From assembly GCA_965220315.1 (NCBI GenBank), contig CBDCPP010000002.1:62001-126000 (forward strand): 64,000 nucleotides of DNA, given 5' to 3'. The notes beneath the pieces are model-generated. The model saw only the letters and a program-made list of their open reading frames with translations, made no database searches and was not told where the DNA came from. The stretch comes from JAPOXK01 sp965220315. Lineage in GTDB: Bacteria; Chloroflexota; Dehalococcoidia; Bin125. Positions 33,652-44,600 of this stretch are shown piece after piece. Both the position numbers and the translations under genes were made by a program. Numbering within the stretch: the stretch's first letter is position 1; each line of letters opens with the position of its first letter.

Positions 33652-36392
33652 CAGGCCGCTCCGTGACATTTTTTGTGCTTCTTACCGGAGCCACACGGGC
33701 AGGGAGCATTGCGCCCGATCTTGGACGACGCCACCGCGCCCGTCGCGGTACGGCGGGTGGGGGCCTGTGTAGCGACGGCGCCGCCGCCACTCTCACGCAC
33801 GTTGCGCACACCTAATTCCTGGGCGACGCCGCCGCCCGCAGGAGGCGGGGCGATCGTCGGCGGGGCCCGACCAGGCGAGGAGCCGCGGGCGGGACGTCCT
33901 TTTTCCTGCTTCTGTATATGCAAGACCGCCTGCGTGACCTTACTGCGGATGTTGGCGGTTAACTGGTCGAACATGTCGAATGCTTCGCGCTTGTACGTGA
34001 CAAGCGGGTCTTGCTGACCGTAGGCCTGGAGGCCGACGCCCTGACGGAGTGAATCGAGTTCGGTGAGGTGCTGCACCCAGAGACGGTCGATGGTTCGCAA
34101 CAGTACGAACCGCTCGAGCCGGCGCATGACGTCTGCACCAGCGCCGCGCTCTTTCTCGTCATAGACGGCCCGGGCGTGGTCGACCAGGGCAGCGGCAAGG
34201 GCACCGCCGCCACGATCGTAGGCCTCGCGGTCGAGACCATCGAGTGGCATCAGCGTAGCCACCTCAGCCCAGAAGCCTTCCTCGTCGCCCGCGCCCGGGC
34301 CACCCGCGCTGAAGTGAGCAGCGATCTCCTGCAGCTCGGTTTCGATCATGTCGACGATGATCGCTTTAAGGTTTTCGCCGGCGAGAACTTTGTCCCGCTC
34401 GGTATAGATGACCGCGCGCTGACGGTTCACCACGTCGTCGTATTCGACGAGGTGCTTGCGCATGTCGAAGTAGTGGCCTTCGACTTTCTGTTGGGCTTGC
34501 TCGATGGCCTTGCCGACCATGCCGGATTCGAGCGGCTGACCATCGTCCATACCAAGCTTGGCCAGCATCCCGGGAAGCCAGTCCGGGGTAAAGCGCCGCA
34601 TGATGGTGTCTTCAAACGAAACGAAGAAGCGGGATGAGCCAGGGTCGCCCTGCCGTCCGGCACGACCGCGTAATTGATTGTCAATCCGGCGTGCCTCATG
34701 GCGCTCCGTTCCGATCACATGGAGGCCGCCGCGATCGGCGACGCCAGTGCCGAGCTTGATATCGGTGCCGCGGCCGGCCATGTTAGTGGCGATAGTGACG
34801 GCACCGGGCTCGCCCGCGTACAGCACGATCTGGGCCTCGCGCTCGTGCTGCTTGGCATTGAGCACTTCGTGCTTGACACCGCGGCGTGTCAGCATCTCCG
34901 ACAGTCGTTCTGAGGTTTCTACCGCTACCGTGCCCACCAGCACAGGGCGGGCGCGCCCGCTCACGTCAGCGATCTCATCGACAACGGCTTTGTACTTGGC
35001 GTTCTCCGAGCGGTAGATCACGTCGGAATGGTCGTTGCGGATCATGGGTTGGTGGGTAGGGATTACGATCACGTCCAGTCCGTAAATTTTGTGCATCTCT
35101 TCCGCTTCGGTAGCGGCGGTACCCGTCATCCCAGCGAGTTTGCGGTAGAGGCGGAAGTAGTTCTGGTAGGTGATGGTGGCCAGGGTGACTGACTCGCGCT
35201 GGACTTTGACGCCCTCTTTGGCTTCGATCGCTTGGTGCAGGCCTTCCGAATAGCGCCGACCCTCCATAAGGCGGCCGGTGAACTCATCGACGATCATGAC
35301 TTGACCGTTGCGCACGACGTAGTCGCGGTCGCGGTGATAGACGAACTGCGCGCGGAGGGCAGCCTCAAGGAAGCGCGTGAGACGGGCTTGTTCGCCGGCG
35401 AAGAGATTGTCGATGCCGAGTATGGCCTCGACCTTCTCAATGCCGGACTCGGTAAGCGCGACGGTGCGCGACTTGAGTTCGATGGTGAGGTCAGCGCCTT
35501 CAGTGAGCTGGGGGGCGATGCGGGCGAAGGTGCGGTAGAGGTCCAAGCTCTCTTCGGCCTGGCCACTAATGATGAGCGGCGTGCGTGCCTCGTCAATGAG
35601 GATGTTGTCGACCTCATCAACGATCGCGTAGGTCAGGGGACGTTGGACACGGCGCTCGGCTTCCGTAGCCATGTTGTCGCGCAGGTAGTCAAAGCCGTAC
35701 TCGTTGTTGGTGCCGTAGGTGATATCGGCGCCGTAGGCCTCGTTACGCGGTACTGGGCGCAGGAAGCGCATGTCCCCTCGCTGGGCGCGCTTGGCCCGCT
35801 CCTCTGCGGTAGCGTCTCTGCCCTTGTTCCTACTGGGCTCGGCCGTTTCGTTTCCTTCTTCGCTTTCTTCGCCGCTTGGTTCGTAGTCCGGGTCGAAAAG
35901 GAAGGCGGCGCTGTGTTGCAAGACGCCGACACTGAGTCCGAGGCCCTGATAAATCACGCCCATCCAGCGGGCGTCGCGCTTCGAGAGGTAGTCGTTGACG
36001 GTGATAACGTGAACGCCGTCGCCCTCCAGAGCGTTGAGGTAGACGGCCAGTGTGGCGACGAGAGTTTTGCCCTCGCCGGTGCGCATCTCCGCGATCTTGC
36101 CCTGGTGAAGCACCATCCCGCCGATGAGCTGTACATCAAAGTGGCGCATTTGAAGCCAGCGTTTGGAGGCCTCCCGCACAACGGCGAAGGCTTCGGTGAG
36201 GATGTCGTCCAAGTCGGCACCATCGGCGAGGCGGGCACGGAATTCGGCAGTTTTGGCGCGCAGGTCGGCGTCGGTGTGTCGCTCAATCTCCGGCTCCCAA
36301 GCGTTAATTTCAGCGACGACGCTATGCAGCCGACTGATCTCGCGGCGGTTCGCGTCGCCAATGAGCCTCTTGGCGCCGTCTAGCAGTCTCAT
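33651..36392 (-). CDS. secA: Protein translocase ATPase SecA
   Basis: SecA drives preproteins through SecYEG. The start is the ATG at 36392 (MRLLDGAKRLIGDANRREI, 913 residues), behind GGGAGG; an open frame from 36422 adds 10 non-family residues. Motifs present are MRTGEGKT (Walker A), NDYLSKRDARWMG, DEVDNILIDEARTPLIISGQ, GTVAVETSERLS, TNMAGRGTDI and GRAGRQGDPG. The C-terminal zinc-binding tail CPCGSGKKHKKCHG is intact, implying SecB- or ribosome-type contacts. Nucleotide-binding domain 1 carries a charged insertion of about 40 residues (EESEEGNETAEPSRNKGRDA and following) before the YGTNNEYGFDYLRDNM block. Confidence 0.97.
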   Translation of the reverse strand: MRLLDGAKRLIGDANRREISRLHSVVAEINAWEPEIERHTDADLRAKTAEFRARLADGADLDDILTEAFAVVREASKRWLQMRHFDVQLIGGMVLHQGKIAEMRTGEGKTLVATLAVYLNALEGDGVHVITVNDYLSKRDARWMGVIYQGLGLSVGVLQHSAAFLFDPDYEPSGEESEEGNETAEPSRNKGRDATAEERAKRAQRGDMRFLRPVPRNEAYGADITYGTNNEYGFDYLRDNMATEAERRVQRPLTYAIVDEVDNILIDEARTPLIISGQAEESLDLYRTFARIAPQLTEGADLTIELKSRTVALTESGIEKVEAILGIDNLFAGEQARLTRFLEAALRAQFVYHRDRDYVVRNGQVMIVDEFTGRLMEGRRYSEGLHQAIEAKEGVKVQRESVTLATITYQNYFRLYRKLAGMTGTAATEAEEMHKIYGLDVIVIPTHQPMIRNDHSDVIYRSENAKYKAVVDEIADVSGRARPVLVGTVAVETSERLSEMLTRRGVKHEVLNAKQHEREAQIVLYAGEPGAVTIATNMAGRGTDIKLGTGVADRGGLHVIGTERHEARRIDNQLRGRAGRQGDPGSSRFFVSFEDTIMRRFTPDWLPGMLAKLGMDDGQPLESGMVGKAIEQAQQKVEGHYFDMRKHLVEYDDVVNRQRAVIYTERDKVLAGENLKAIIVDMIETELQEIAAHFSAGGPGAGDEEGFWAEVATLMPLDGLDREAYDRGGGALAAALVDHARAVYDEKERGAGADVMRRLERFVLLRTIDRLWVQHLTELDSLRQGVGLQAYGQQDPLVTYKREAFDMFDQLTANIRSKVTQAVLHIQKQEKGRPARGSSPGRAPPTIAPPPAGGGVAQELGVRNVRESGGGAVATQAPTRRTATGAVASSKIGRNAPCPCGSGKKHKKCHGAA

Positions 36393-36542
36393 CAAGCCTC
36401 CCGATGCACCCCGGAGGGGCACCCCGCCCCTCGTGGCCGCCCCGGACTGTTCCAGTGCGAACAGCTACCTTTGAGCATAGTGCGAGTGGCGAGGGAATAG
36501 TGTTTCGGAAGTCGCTAGCGCAGGGCAGCCCCGAGGCCGCAG

Positions 36543-37484
36543 TCACTTGAAGAGTTCGCCGATCGACTGCCCAGTATGGATGCGACGGATCGCCTCGCCC
36601 AAGAGCGGGGCAACCGAACAGATGGTGATCTTCTTACTAGCGGTGGGGAGAGGGGGAGGCAATGTGTCCGTGATGATCACCTGCTTGATCGGCGCCTCAT
36701 CGATGCGGGAGAGCGCTGGCTCGGAGAGAACCCCATGGGTAGCAGCCGCGTAAACATCGCGGGCGCCATTCTCCTTAACGAGCGCGGCGACACCCGCGAG
36801 CGTGCCAGCGGTGTCGATCTCGTCATCAATGATGAGCGCGTCTCGACCGTCCACCTCGCCGATGAGGTGAAGCATCTCGGCGGAGTCATTGTTGGCTTGC
36901 CGGCGTTTCTCTGAGAGCGCCAAGGGACTTCCCAAGAGGTGGGCGAGATTCCGGGCACGCTTGGCACTGCCGAGGTCGGGCGCGACGACGACGCCGTCAA
37001 AGTCTTGCGTACGAAAGTGGGTAGCGAGGAGCTTGAGCGCGGTCAGCTCATCCGTGGGGACGTTAAAAAAACCCTGGATCTGGCCAGCATGGAGGTCAAC
37101 AGTCAGGACGCGGTCCGCGCCGGCCGTCTCGATGAGGTTGGCGACGAGCCGGGCTGTGATCGGCACGCGAGGCTGATCCTTCTTATCGGAGCGGCCATAG
37201 GGATAGTAAGGAACGACGGCAGTGACGCGCCCAGCGCTGGCGCGGCGTAGCGCGTCCAACATGATGAGCAGCTCCATGAAGTTTTGGTTGACGGGGCGCG
37301 CAGCGGGCTGGACAACGAAGACATCACGCTCGCGGACGTTGTCGCCCACTTGGACGAAGATGTTTTCGTTGGAGAAGGAGAAGACTTCGGCGTGGCCGAG
37401 TGGTTGCTCGAGATAGGCACAGATACGCGAGGCCAGCGCTTGATGAGCATTACCAGTAAAGATCGACGGCCCCTGCAGTACCAA
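36543..37484 (-). CDS. prs: Ribose-phosphate pyrophosphokinase (PRPP synthetase)
   Basis: This enzyme makes PRPP from ribose 5-phosphate and ATP for nucleotide, His and Trp synthesis. The 313-residue protein has NENIFVQVGDNVRERDVFVV, the YYPYGRSDKKDQPR flexible loop region, the metal/PRPP motif DLHAGQIQGFF, and the PRPP loop IIDDEIDTAGTLAGVAALV. The start is TTG at 37484, with AGGAG 8 bases upstream, and gives the expected N-terminus. It is divergent from rpoB. Confidence 0.96.
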   Translation of the reverse strand: MVLQGPSIFTGNAHQALASRICAYLEQPLGHAEVFSFSNENIFVQVGDNVRERDVFVVQPAARPVNQNFMELLIMLDALRRASAGRVTAVVPYYPYGRSDKKDQPRVPITARLVANLIETAGADRVLTVDLHAGQIQGFFNVPTDELTALKLLATHFRTQDFDGVVVAPDLGSAKRARNLAHLLGSPLALSEKRRQANNDSAEMLHLIGEVDGRDALIIDDEIDTAGTLAGVAALVKENGARDVYAAATHGVLSEPALSRIDEAPIKQVIITDTLPPPLPTASKKITICSVAPLLGEAIRRIHTGQSIGELFK

Positions 37485-37876
37485 GAAGTGCGCTCCTCTT
37501 GCCCATCGGCCGGGCGTCAGTATATCCCGCGCTGCAGAGGGGGTCAGCGGGCTGGTTGACGCGTTGCCCAGCCCCGCATAGGCTCACATTGATTCTTCAT
37601 GCCCAGTTAATCCTGACGCCTATAACATCTCTGTCGCCAAACATGGCGAGAGTCGATCCACGTGTATGAGGAGAATCGATCTTTGATGGCTGTCGGCCCA
37701 CTCTCCGCCATTTTAAACCACGGCGCACTCCAAGACTTTGGCCCGGCTTCGTTCACGAAGCGCCATTCTCAGCCTCTGCGTGATTGATAGCCCCCATCAA
37801 GGCCACTCTGCGGCTCTGGCTTCGCTAGAAGCCGGAAGCCACCCGTCCAGCATTGAGCGAGGAGGAGACGATCCCT
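37485..37876. other. Intergenic region with the rpoB promoter and long leader
   Basis: These 392 bases separate divergent prs and rpoB. They contain a strong promoter (listed) and a downstream leader of roughly 285 bases with several small hairpins: TCGCC/GGCGA near 37636, CTTCG/CGAAG near 37750-37764, and GGCTTC-GCTA-GAAGCC near 37818-37833. Only very short ORFs occur. No known RNA family was recognised. Confidence 0.6.
37556..37584 (+). promoter_or_regulatory. Sigma70-type promoter for rpoBC
   Basis: TTGACG (37556-37561), a 17-base spacer and TAGGCT (37579-37584) form a near-consensus housekeeping promoter directed at rpoB. It predicts transcription starting near 37591 and a leader of about 285 bases. 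Confidence 0.65.
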
Positions 37877-40800
37877 GTGACCACTGAACTGCGCACTCCC
37901 CGAATCGCCGAGCATGCATTGGTCCCCTCCGATACGAAGGTGTACGCACGCAGTCCGGAGGTGCTAGAGCTGCCCAACCTCATCCGGGTGCAGCTGGACT
38001 CGTACAACTGGTTCTTGCGGGAGGGCCTCAAGGAGCTATTCGAAGAGGTCGCTCCGATCGAGGACTTCACGGGCAACCGCATGGAGTTGATCTTCGGCAA
38101 CTATGCGCTGGGGGAGCCGAAATACTCCGAGCACGAATGCCGCAATCGCGACATGACGTACTCGGCACCGCTGAGGGTCACGGTGCGACTGGTGGTGAAG
38201 GAGAGCGGCGAAATCAAGGAGCAAGAGCTCTTCATGGGCGATTTCCCGCTGATGACCCAGACCGGCACCTTCATCATCAACGGCGCCGAGCGCGTAGTGG
38301 TGAGTCAGCTGGTACGGTCGCCAGGTGTGTACTTCAGCACCACACAGGACCCCACAACTGGCCGCAGCCTTTGCGCGGCCAAACTCATCCCCAACCGAGG
38401 CGCTTGGCTAGAACTGGAAACGAGCAACCGCGACCTCCTCACGGCCAAAGTTGACCGCAAGCGTAAGATCCCCGTGACGACGTTGCTGCGGGCGCTGGAC
38501 ACCGATCCGAAGAATGCGGATGACTCACAGCTCGGCACGGAGGAGCGAATCCGCGCGCTGCTGGAAGACGTCGATACGGGTTCCATACATCGCTACCTCG
38601 ACAGCACGATCGCGAAGGAACCGATCCCAAGCGACGAGGGACCTCGTGACAAGGCCTGGGCCTTGCTGGAGGTATATCGTCGGCTGCGGCCCGGCGACCC
38701 GCCGACCACGGAGAACGCACGGGGTCTGATCGAAAGTTTGTTCTTCAACCCTCGCCGGTACGACCTCGGGAGAGTGGGGCGCTACAAGCTCAATAAGCGC
38801 TTGCACCACCGCGAGACGGAGGAACGCACACTCGCGCTGAGCGACCTGGTCGCGATTGTGCGCGAACAGATTCGCATTAACAACGACGAGGGGCAGCCGG
38901 ATGATGTCGATCACCTCGGTAATCGGCGGGTCCGCGCGGTGGGCGAACTGATTCAGAACCAATTCCGTGTGGGTCTTTTGCGCATGGAGCGCGTGGTACG
39001 AGAGCGCATGACGATCACAGACCCTGAGCAGGCGACGCCGAGTGCGCTGATTAACATCCGGCCGGTAGTCGCAGCAATGAAGGAGTTTTTCGGCGGCAGT
39101 CAGTTGAGTCAGTTCATGGATCAGACTAACCCACTGGCGGAGCTGACCCACAAACGGCGGCTGAGCGCACTCGGCCCCGGTGGCCTCAGCCGCGATCGCG
39201 CCGGCTTCGACGTGCGCGACGTGCACCACAGCCACTACGGGCGGATCTGTCCGATCGAGACACCCGAGGGACCGAACATCGGCCTGATCGGGAGCCTCGC
39301 CACTTACAGCATGATCAACGATTTCGGCTTTATCCGGACGCCATACCGCAAGGTAATCACGGAACTTCCAACGGATTCGCTGGAGTTGGAGGGACACTAC
39401 CTGCGTGAGGATGTCGTTGGGCCGCGCGGCGGGATCATCGCGAAGGCGGGGGAGCAGCTCACCAGCGCAGCAATCCGGCGTTTCAAGCCACTCGGTGACC
39501 AGATGGTGCCTCTGCAACCGCGCGTCACCGAGCGGATCGAATACCTCACCGCCGATGAGGAGGAACGCTTCGTCGTGGCACAGGCCAACGCGAAACTCAG
39601 CGTGGATGGCCACTTCACGGAAGAGTTGGTTGAGATCCGCGAGGGCGATCACTTCGACGAGGTGCCCCCTTGGCAAGTCCATTACATGGATATCTCACCG
39701 AAGCAGATCGTATCGGTGGCGACATCGCTGATCCCCTTCTTGGAGCATGACGACGCGAACCGCGCCTTGATGGGCTCGAACATGCAGCGGCAAGCGGTAC
39801 CACTCGTGCGGCCAGAGATGCCGTTGGTGGGAACGGGGATGGAGCGTCCCGCCGCGTACGACTCCGGGCAGGTGATCTTCGCGGAGAAAGACGGGGAGGT
39901 GCTGCGCGCGACGGCAGAGGCAATTGTCGTGCACTACGAGGACGATAAGGAAATCGCTTACCCGCTCACGAAGTTTATGCGCTCGAATCAAGGCACCTGC
40001 GTGAATCAACGCCCGATCGTCTCCAAAGGCGATCGGGTAAGCGCCGACCAGCCGCTGGCAGATTCATCGTCCACGCACAACGGAGAGCTGGCGTTGGGTC
40101 AGAACGTTCTGGTGGCGTTCATGGCCTGGGAAGGGTACAACTTCGAGGACGCGATCATCGTGTCCGAGTCGCTGGTGCAGGACGACAGGTTCACGTCGAT
40201 CCATATCGCCAAACACGAAGTCGAAGCGCGCGACACGAAGCTGGGCCCCGAAGAGATCACCCGGGACATCCCGAACGTAGGCGAGGAATCGCTGCGCGAC
40301 TTGGATGAGGACGGAATCGTGCGGATCGGCGCCGAAGTCTACCCCGGCGACATCTTGGTGGGGAAGATCACACCCAAAGGCGAGACCGAACTCACCGCTG
40401 AGGAAAAGCTGCTGCGCGCGATTTTCGGTGAGAAGGCGCGCGAGGTGAAGGACACGTCGCTGCGCGTGCCGCATGGGGAGCGCGGGAAGGTGGTGGACGT
40501 TCGGATCTTCCGTCGCGAGGATCACGGCGAACTCCCGGCCGGCGTCAATCAGCTCGTGCGCGTCACTATCGCGCAGCGCCGCAAGCTATCCGAGGGCGAC
40601 AAGATGGCAGGCCGCCATGGCAACAAAGGTGTGATCTCCCGGATCATGCCGACGGAGGACATGCCGCACCTAGAAGACGGCACGCCCGTAGACATCATTC
40701 TGAATCCGATCGGGGTTCCGAGCCGCATGAATCTGGGGCAAGTGCTTGAGACGCACCTTGGCTGGGCGGCAAACATGCTTGGCTTCCGAGCTATTACGCC

Positions 40801-41641
40801 GGTTTTCGACGGCGCGAGCGACATCGCCGTGGAGGACGCGCTGGGCCGTGCCTGGATTGCACGGGAGGCCAGGGCAATCGAGCGACGCGCGACCGTCGAT
40901 GGCATGAAGCAGGCGATCAATCAAGAGGAGGCCGCAAGCTGGCTGCGCGAGCAAGGCGTCGATCCGGACCCCGTCTTCGACGAGAGCGTGCTGGGCGCCG
41001 CCCGCCGTGCGTGTCTGGAGCTGTGGCTTGAGTCAATTGGGGAAGCGCGCACGCGCGGCGTACCCTACGAGGATCTAGTGGCGCGCGCGCAGACGGCCTT
41101 CAACAGCGGGCGCGGGTCGCCGCCGATCTTCGGCAAGCAGTGGCTCTACGACGGCCGCACGGGTGAGCAGATCGACCAACCGGTATCGGTTGGCTACATC
41201 TACATGATGAAGCTGGTGCACCTTGTGGAGGATAAGATCCACGCGCGGTCGACGGGCCCCTATTCGCTGATTACACAGCAACCTTTGGGCGGGAAAGCGC
41301 AGTTCGGCGGGCAGCGTTTCGGCGAGATGGAGGTCTGGGCATTGGAGGCGTACGGCGCCGCCCACATTCTGCAGGAGCTTCTGACCGTCAAAAGCGATGA
41401 TGTCGTCGGGCGACTGAAAGTCTACGAGGCGATCGTCAAGGGCGACCCGGTGCTGGAGCCGGGCGTGCCTGAGTCGTTCAAGGTACTCGTCAAAGAGTTG
41501 CAAAGTCTGGGACTTTCGGTTGAGGTGCTGAACCCCGAAGAGCAACGTATGGAGATTGAAGATGCCGCAGTTGGCTCTGAAGTCCCAGAACTAGGCATCA
41601 ATTTATCCGGCTTCGAGGGCGAGGAGGTGGTCCGTGCTTGA
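37877..41641 (+). CDS. rpoB: DNA-directed RNA polymerase subunit beta
   Basis: This is a core subunit of RNA polymerase. The start is GTG at 37877 because GGAGGAG lies 9 bases upstream (1254 residues); a TTG at 37853 would place that site inside the gene. The rifampicin-pocket cluster GGSQLSQFMDQTNPLAELTH, then KRRLSALGPGGLSRDRAGFD, has the usual sensitive residues (Asp, His, Ser in their places). Also visible are CPIETPEGPNIGLIGSLA, GQNVLVAFMAWEGYNFEDAI, KMAGRHGNKGVISRI and the C-terminal GGKAQFGGQRFGEMEVWALE. The stop overlaps the rpoC start by 8 bases. Confidence 0.98.
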   Translation: MTTELRTPRIAEHALVPSDTKVYARSPEVLELPNLIRVQLDSYNWFLREGLKELFEEVAPIEDFTGNRMELIFGNYALGEPKYSEHECRNRDMTYSAPLRVTVRLVVKESGEIKEQELFMGDFPLMTQTGTFIINGAERVVVSQLVRSPGVYFSTTQDPTTGRSLCAAKLIPNRGAWLELETSNRDLLTAKVDRKRKIPVTTLLRALDTDPKNADDSQLGTEERIRALLEDVDTGSIHRYLDSTIAKEPIPSDEGPRDKAWALLEVYRRLRPGDPPTTENARGLIESLFFNPRRYDLGRVGRYKLNKRLHHRETEERTLALSDLVAIVREQIRINNDEGQPDDVDHLGNRRVRAVGELIQNQFRVGLLRMERVVRERMTITDPEQATPSALINIRPVVAAMKEFFGGSQLSQFMDQTNPLAELTHKRRLSALGPGGLSRDRAGFDVRDVHHSHYGRICPIETPEGPNIGLIGSLATYSMINDFGFIRTPYRKVITELPTDSLELEGHYLREDVVGPRGGIIAKAGEQLTSAAIRRFKPLGDQMVPLQPRVTERIEYLTADEEERFVVAQANAKLSVDGHFTEELVEIREGDHFDEVPPWQVHYMDISPKQIVSVATSLIPFLEHDDANRALMGSNMQRQAVPLVRPEMPLVGTGMERPAAYDSGQVIFAEKDGEVLRATAEAIVVHYEDDKEIAYPLTKFMRSNQGTCVNQRPIVSKGDRVSADQPLADSSSTHNGELALGQNVLVAFMAWEGYNFEDAIIVSESLVQDDRFTSIHIAKHEVEARDTKLGPEEITRDIPNVGEESLRDLDEDGIVRIGAEVYPGDILVGKITPKGETELTAEEKLLRAIFGEKAREVKDTSLRVPHGERGKVVDVRIFRREDHGELPAGVNQLVRVTIAQRRKLSEGDKMAGRHGNKGVISRIMPTEDMPHLEDGTPVDIILNPIGVPSRMNLGQVLETHLGWAANMLGFRAITPVFDGASDIAVEDALGRAWIAREARAIERRATVDGMKQAINQEEAASWLREQGVDPDPVFDESVLGAARRACLELWLESIGEARTRGVPYEDLVARAQTAFNSGRGSPPIFGKQWLYDGRTGEQIDQPVSVGYIYMMKLVHLVEDKIHARSTGPYSLITQQPLGGKAQFGGQRFGEMEVWALEAYGAAHILQELLTVKSDDVVGRLKVYEAIVKGDPVLEPGVPESFKVLVKELQSLGLSVEVLNPEEQRMEIEDAAVGSEVPELGINLSGFEGEEVVRA

Positions 41642-44600
41642 GGTCAACGACTTCGACGCAATCCGCATCGCGCTGGCATCGTCCGACCAGATTCGGTCGT
41701 GGTCGTACGGGGAGGTCACGAAGCCTGAAACGATTAATTACCGCACGCTCAAACCGGAGAAGGATGGGCTCTTCTGCGAGAAGATTTTCGGTCCGCAGAA
41801 GGACTTTGAGTGCATGTGCGGGAAGTACAAGCGAGTCCGCTACAAGGGAATCATTTGCGACAAGTGCGGCGTGGAGGTAACGCGCAGCAAGGTACGTCGC
41901 GAACGCATGGCTCATATCGAACTGGCAGCGCCCGTGAGCCACATTTGGTTCGTCAAAGGTACGCCGAGCCGCATGGCGCTGTTGCTGGACATCTCCCCAC
42001 GCGCGCTGGAGCGGGTGCTGTATTTCGCCCAGTTCATCATCAGCGCCGTGAATGAAGAGCAGCGTGCGAAAGCGATCGAACGCCTCAAGCTGGATGCGAA
42101 GGACGACGTTGAGGACGCCGAGACCGACCTAGATCAGAAACTCGCGCAGGTTGAGAAAGCACGCGAGACGGCGCTGGCCGAAATCCAGACCGCGCTGAAG
42201 CAGGCACTGCAGGCGAACGAGGAGGCGCTGGAGAAGCGCACCGCCACGCTGCAGGAAGAGGCCCAGGCGCTGCGCGTGGCCGTTGAGGAGAGCGACGGCA
42301 AGACCGCACGCCGCAATCTTACGCTGAACGAGGTGGTGATAGTCCGGTACACGGAACCAGTTGTGGCGCGGCGAGTGTTGAAGACCGTCGAGAAAAAACT
42401 TGCACAACAGATCAGGGCGGCCGAGCGGCAGGCAAAGAAGGACGCCGCAGCTATCGAGAAGCAGGTCGCGAAGGATGAACAGGACACGCGAGACCGGTTT
42501 TTCGTCCAGGAGAACGGCCTGCGCGAACAGTTCAACACCTTACGTGACGAGATCAACAACGGTGCACAGGACCGTCTAGCCGAGCTGGCGACGCTGCGCG
42601 ACCCCGTGCAAGAGCTCGACTTCAGCGCGGCAGTGCTCACCGAGCAGCGTGCCGTGGAGTTGCGGGAGCGCTACCCAGGCGTGATCCATGTGGGAATGGG
42701 CGCCGAAGCGCTGCTGAGCATTCTCGATCGGATCGACTTGGATGAGCTCAGTACACGCCTGCAGAACCAAGTAGCTTCCGCCGTCGGCCAGCGGCGCAAG
42801 AAAGCGATGAAGCGCCTGCGCGTCGTGGAGGCGCTGCGGAAGTCGGGCAACAAGGCCCAATGGATGGTGTTCCAAGCGCTGCCGGTCTTGCCGCCGGACC
42901 TGAGGCCGATGGTCCAGCTAGACGGTGGCCGTTTCGCGACATCCGACCTAAACGATCTCTATCGCCGAGTGATCAACCGCAACAATCGCCTCAAGCGGCT
43001 GTTGGAACTCGGGGCACCGGAGATCATCATCCGCAATGAGAAGCGGATGCTCCAAGAGTCCGTCGACTCGTTGATCGACAACGGGAGACGCGGCCGCGCC
43101 GTGACCGGGAGCGGAAGCCACAAACTCAAGAGCCTGTCCGACATGCTGAAGGGCAAGCAGGGGCGCTTCCGGCAGAACTTGCTGGGGAAACGAGTCGACT
43201 ACGCGGGCCGCTCGGTGATCGTGGTAGGACCGGGACTGAAGCTGCACCAGTGTGGGCTGCCAAAACGCATGGCCTTGGAGCTGTTCAAGCCGTTCATCAT
43301 GCATGAACTCGTCGAACGGGGGCTCGCCCACAATATTAAGAGCGCTAAGCGCGTCGTAGAGCGGGCCCACCCCGAAGTGTGGGACGTGCTGGACGATGTC
43401 GTGAAGTCGCGCCCGGTGCTGCTCAACCGCGCGCCCACGCTGCACCGCCTTGGGATCCAGGCGTTTGAGCCAGTGTTGGTGGACGGCAGCGCCATCCAGA
43501 TTCACCCGTTGGTCTGCGCCGCGTTCAACGCTGACTTCGATGGCGACCAAATGGCGGTCCATGTGCCGCTGGGCCGGGAAGCCGTAGCAGAGGCGCGCCA
43601 GATCATGCTGAGCACGCGCAACTTGCTTTCGCCCTCTTCGGGCGAGCCGGTGATCGCACCGACGCTCGATATGGTTATGGGCTGCTACTACCTCACGATC
43701 GTCACAGAGAACCAGCAGGGCGAGTACCGAGCAGGGTCACCGCCCCAGGGCGTGTATAGCTCATTCGAAGAAGCGCGGCTGGCGCATGATCTGAACAAGC
43801 TGTCGCTGCACGCCAAGATTCTGGTGCGTGACGAACGGACCAATAGCGAGTTAGTGAAAACGACGGTAGGGCGCATCATCTTTGATGAAGTGGTCCCGAA
43901 GGGACTGCCTTATCAAAACGCGCTGATGGACAAGAAAGCACTCAAAGAGCTCGTGACACGTTCCTATGTGGAGCTGGGCACGGACGAAACCGCGGAGTTC
44001 GCGGATCACATCAAGCACGTAGGCTTCAGATACGCAACGCGCTCCGGCATCACGATCGCGGCCGACGAGATCCGCGTGCCAGAGGAGAAGGAGGCACTGT
44101 TGCAAGAAGCGCAGCAGCGCGTCGAGGAGATCCGCGAGCAGTATCAGATGGGACTGATGACGGGCACCGAGCGCTACGACCAGACGGTGCAAGTCTGGAC
44201 CGAAGCCACGGACAAGGTCACCAATGCCATCTCCGATCATCTAGGTGAGTACGGATCCGTCTACCTCATGGTGGCGAGCGGCGCCAAAGGGAACATCGCA
44301 CAGGTGCGGCAGATGGCCGGTATGCGAGGCTTGATGTCGGATCCATCGGGCCGGATCATCGAGTTGCCGATTCGCTCTTCCTTCAAGGAAGGGCTTTCCG
44401 TACTGGAATACTTCATCTCGACGCACGGCGCCCGCAAGGGGCTAGCCGACACGGCACTGCGCACAGCGGACAGTGGCTATCTCACGCGCCGGTTGATCGA
44501 CGTGGCACAAGACGTGATCGTCCGTGAGGAGGACTGTGTTAACCCGAATGGCTTGCTGTTCCGTGAGCAGCCTGAGGACCGCGGCTTGCTGGAACCGCTG

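Noticed and set aside
35232..36383. A 383-codon plus-strand frame antisense to secA
   Set aside because: Shadow frame caused by the codon bias of secA.
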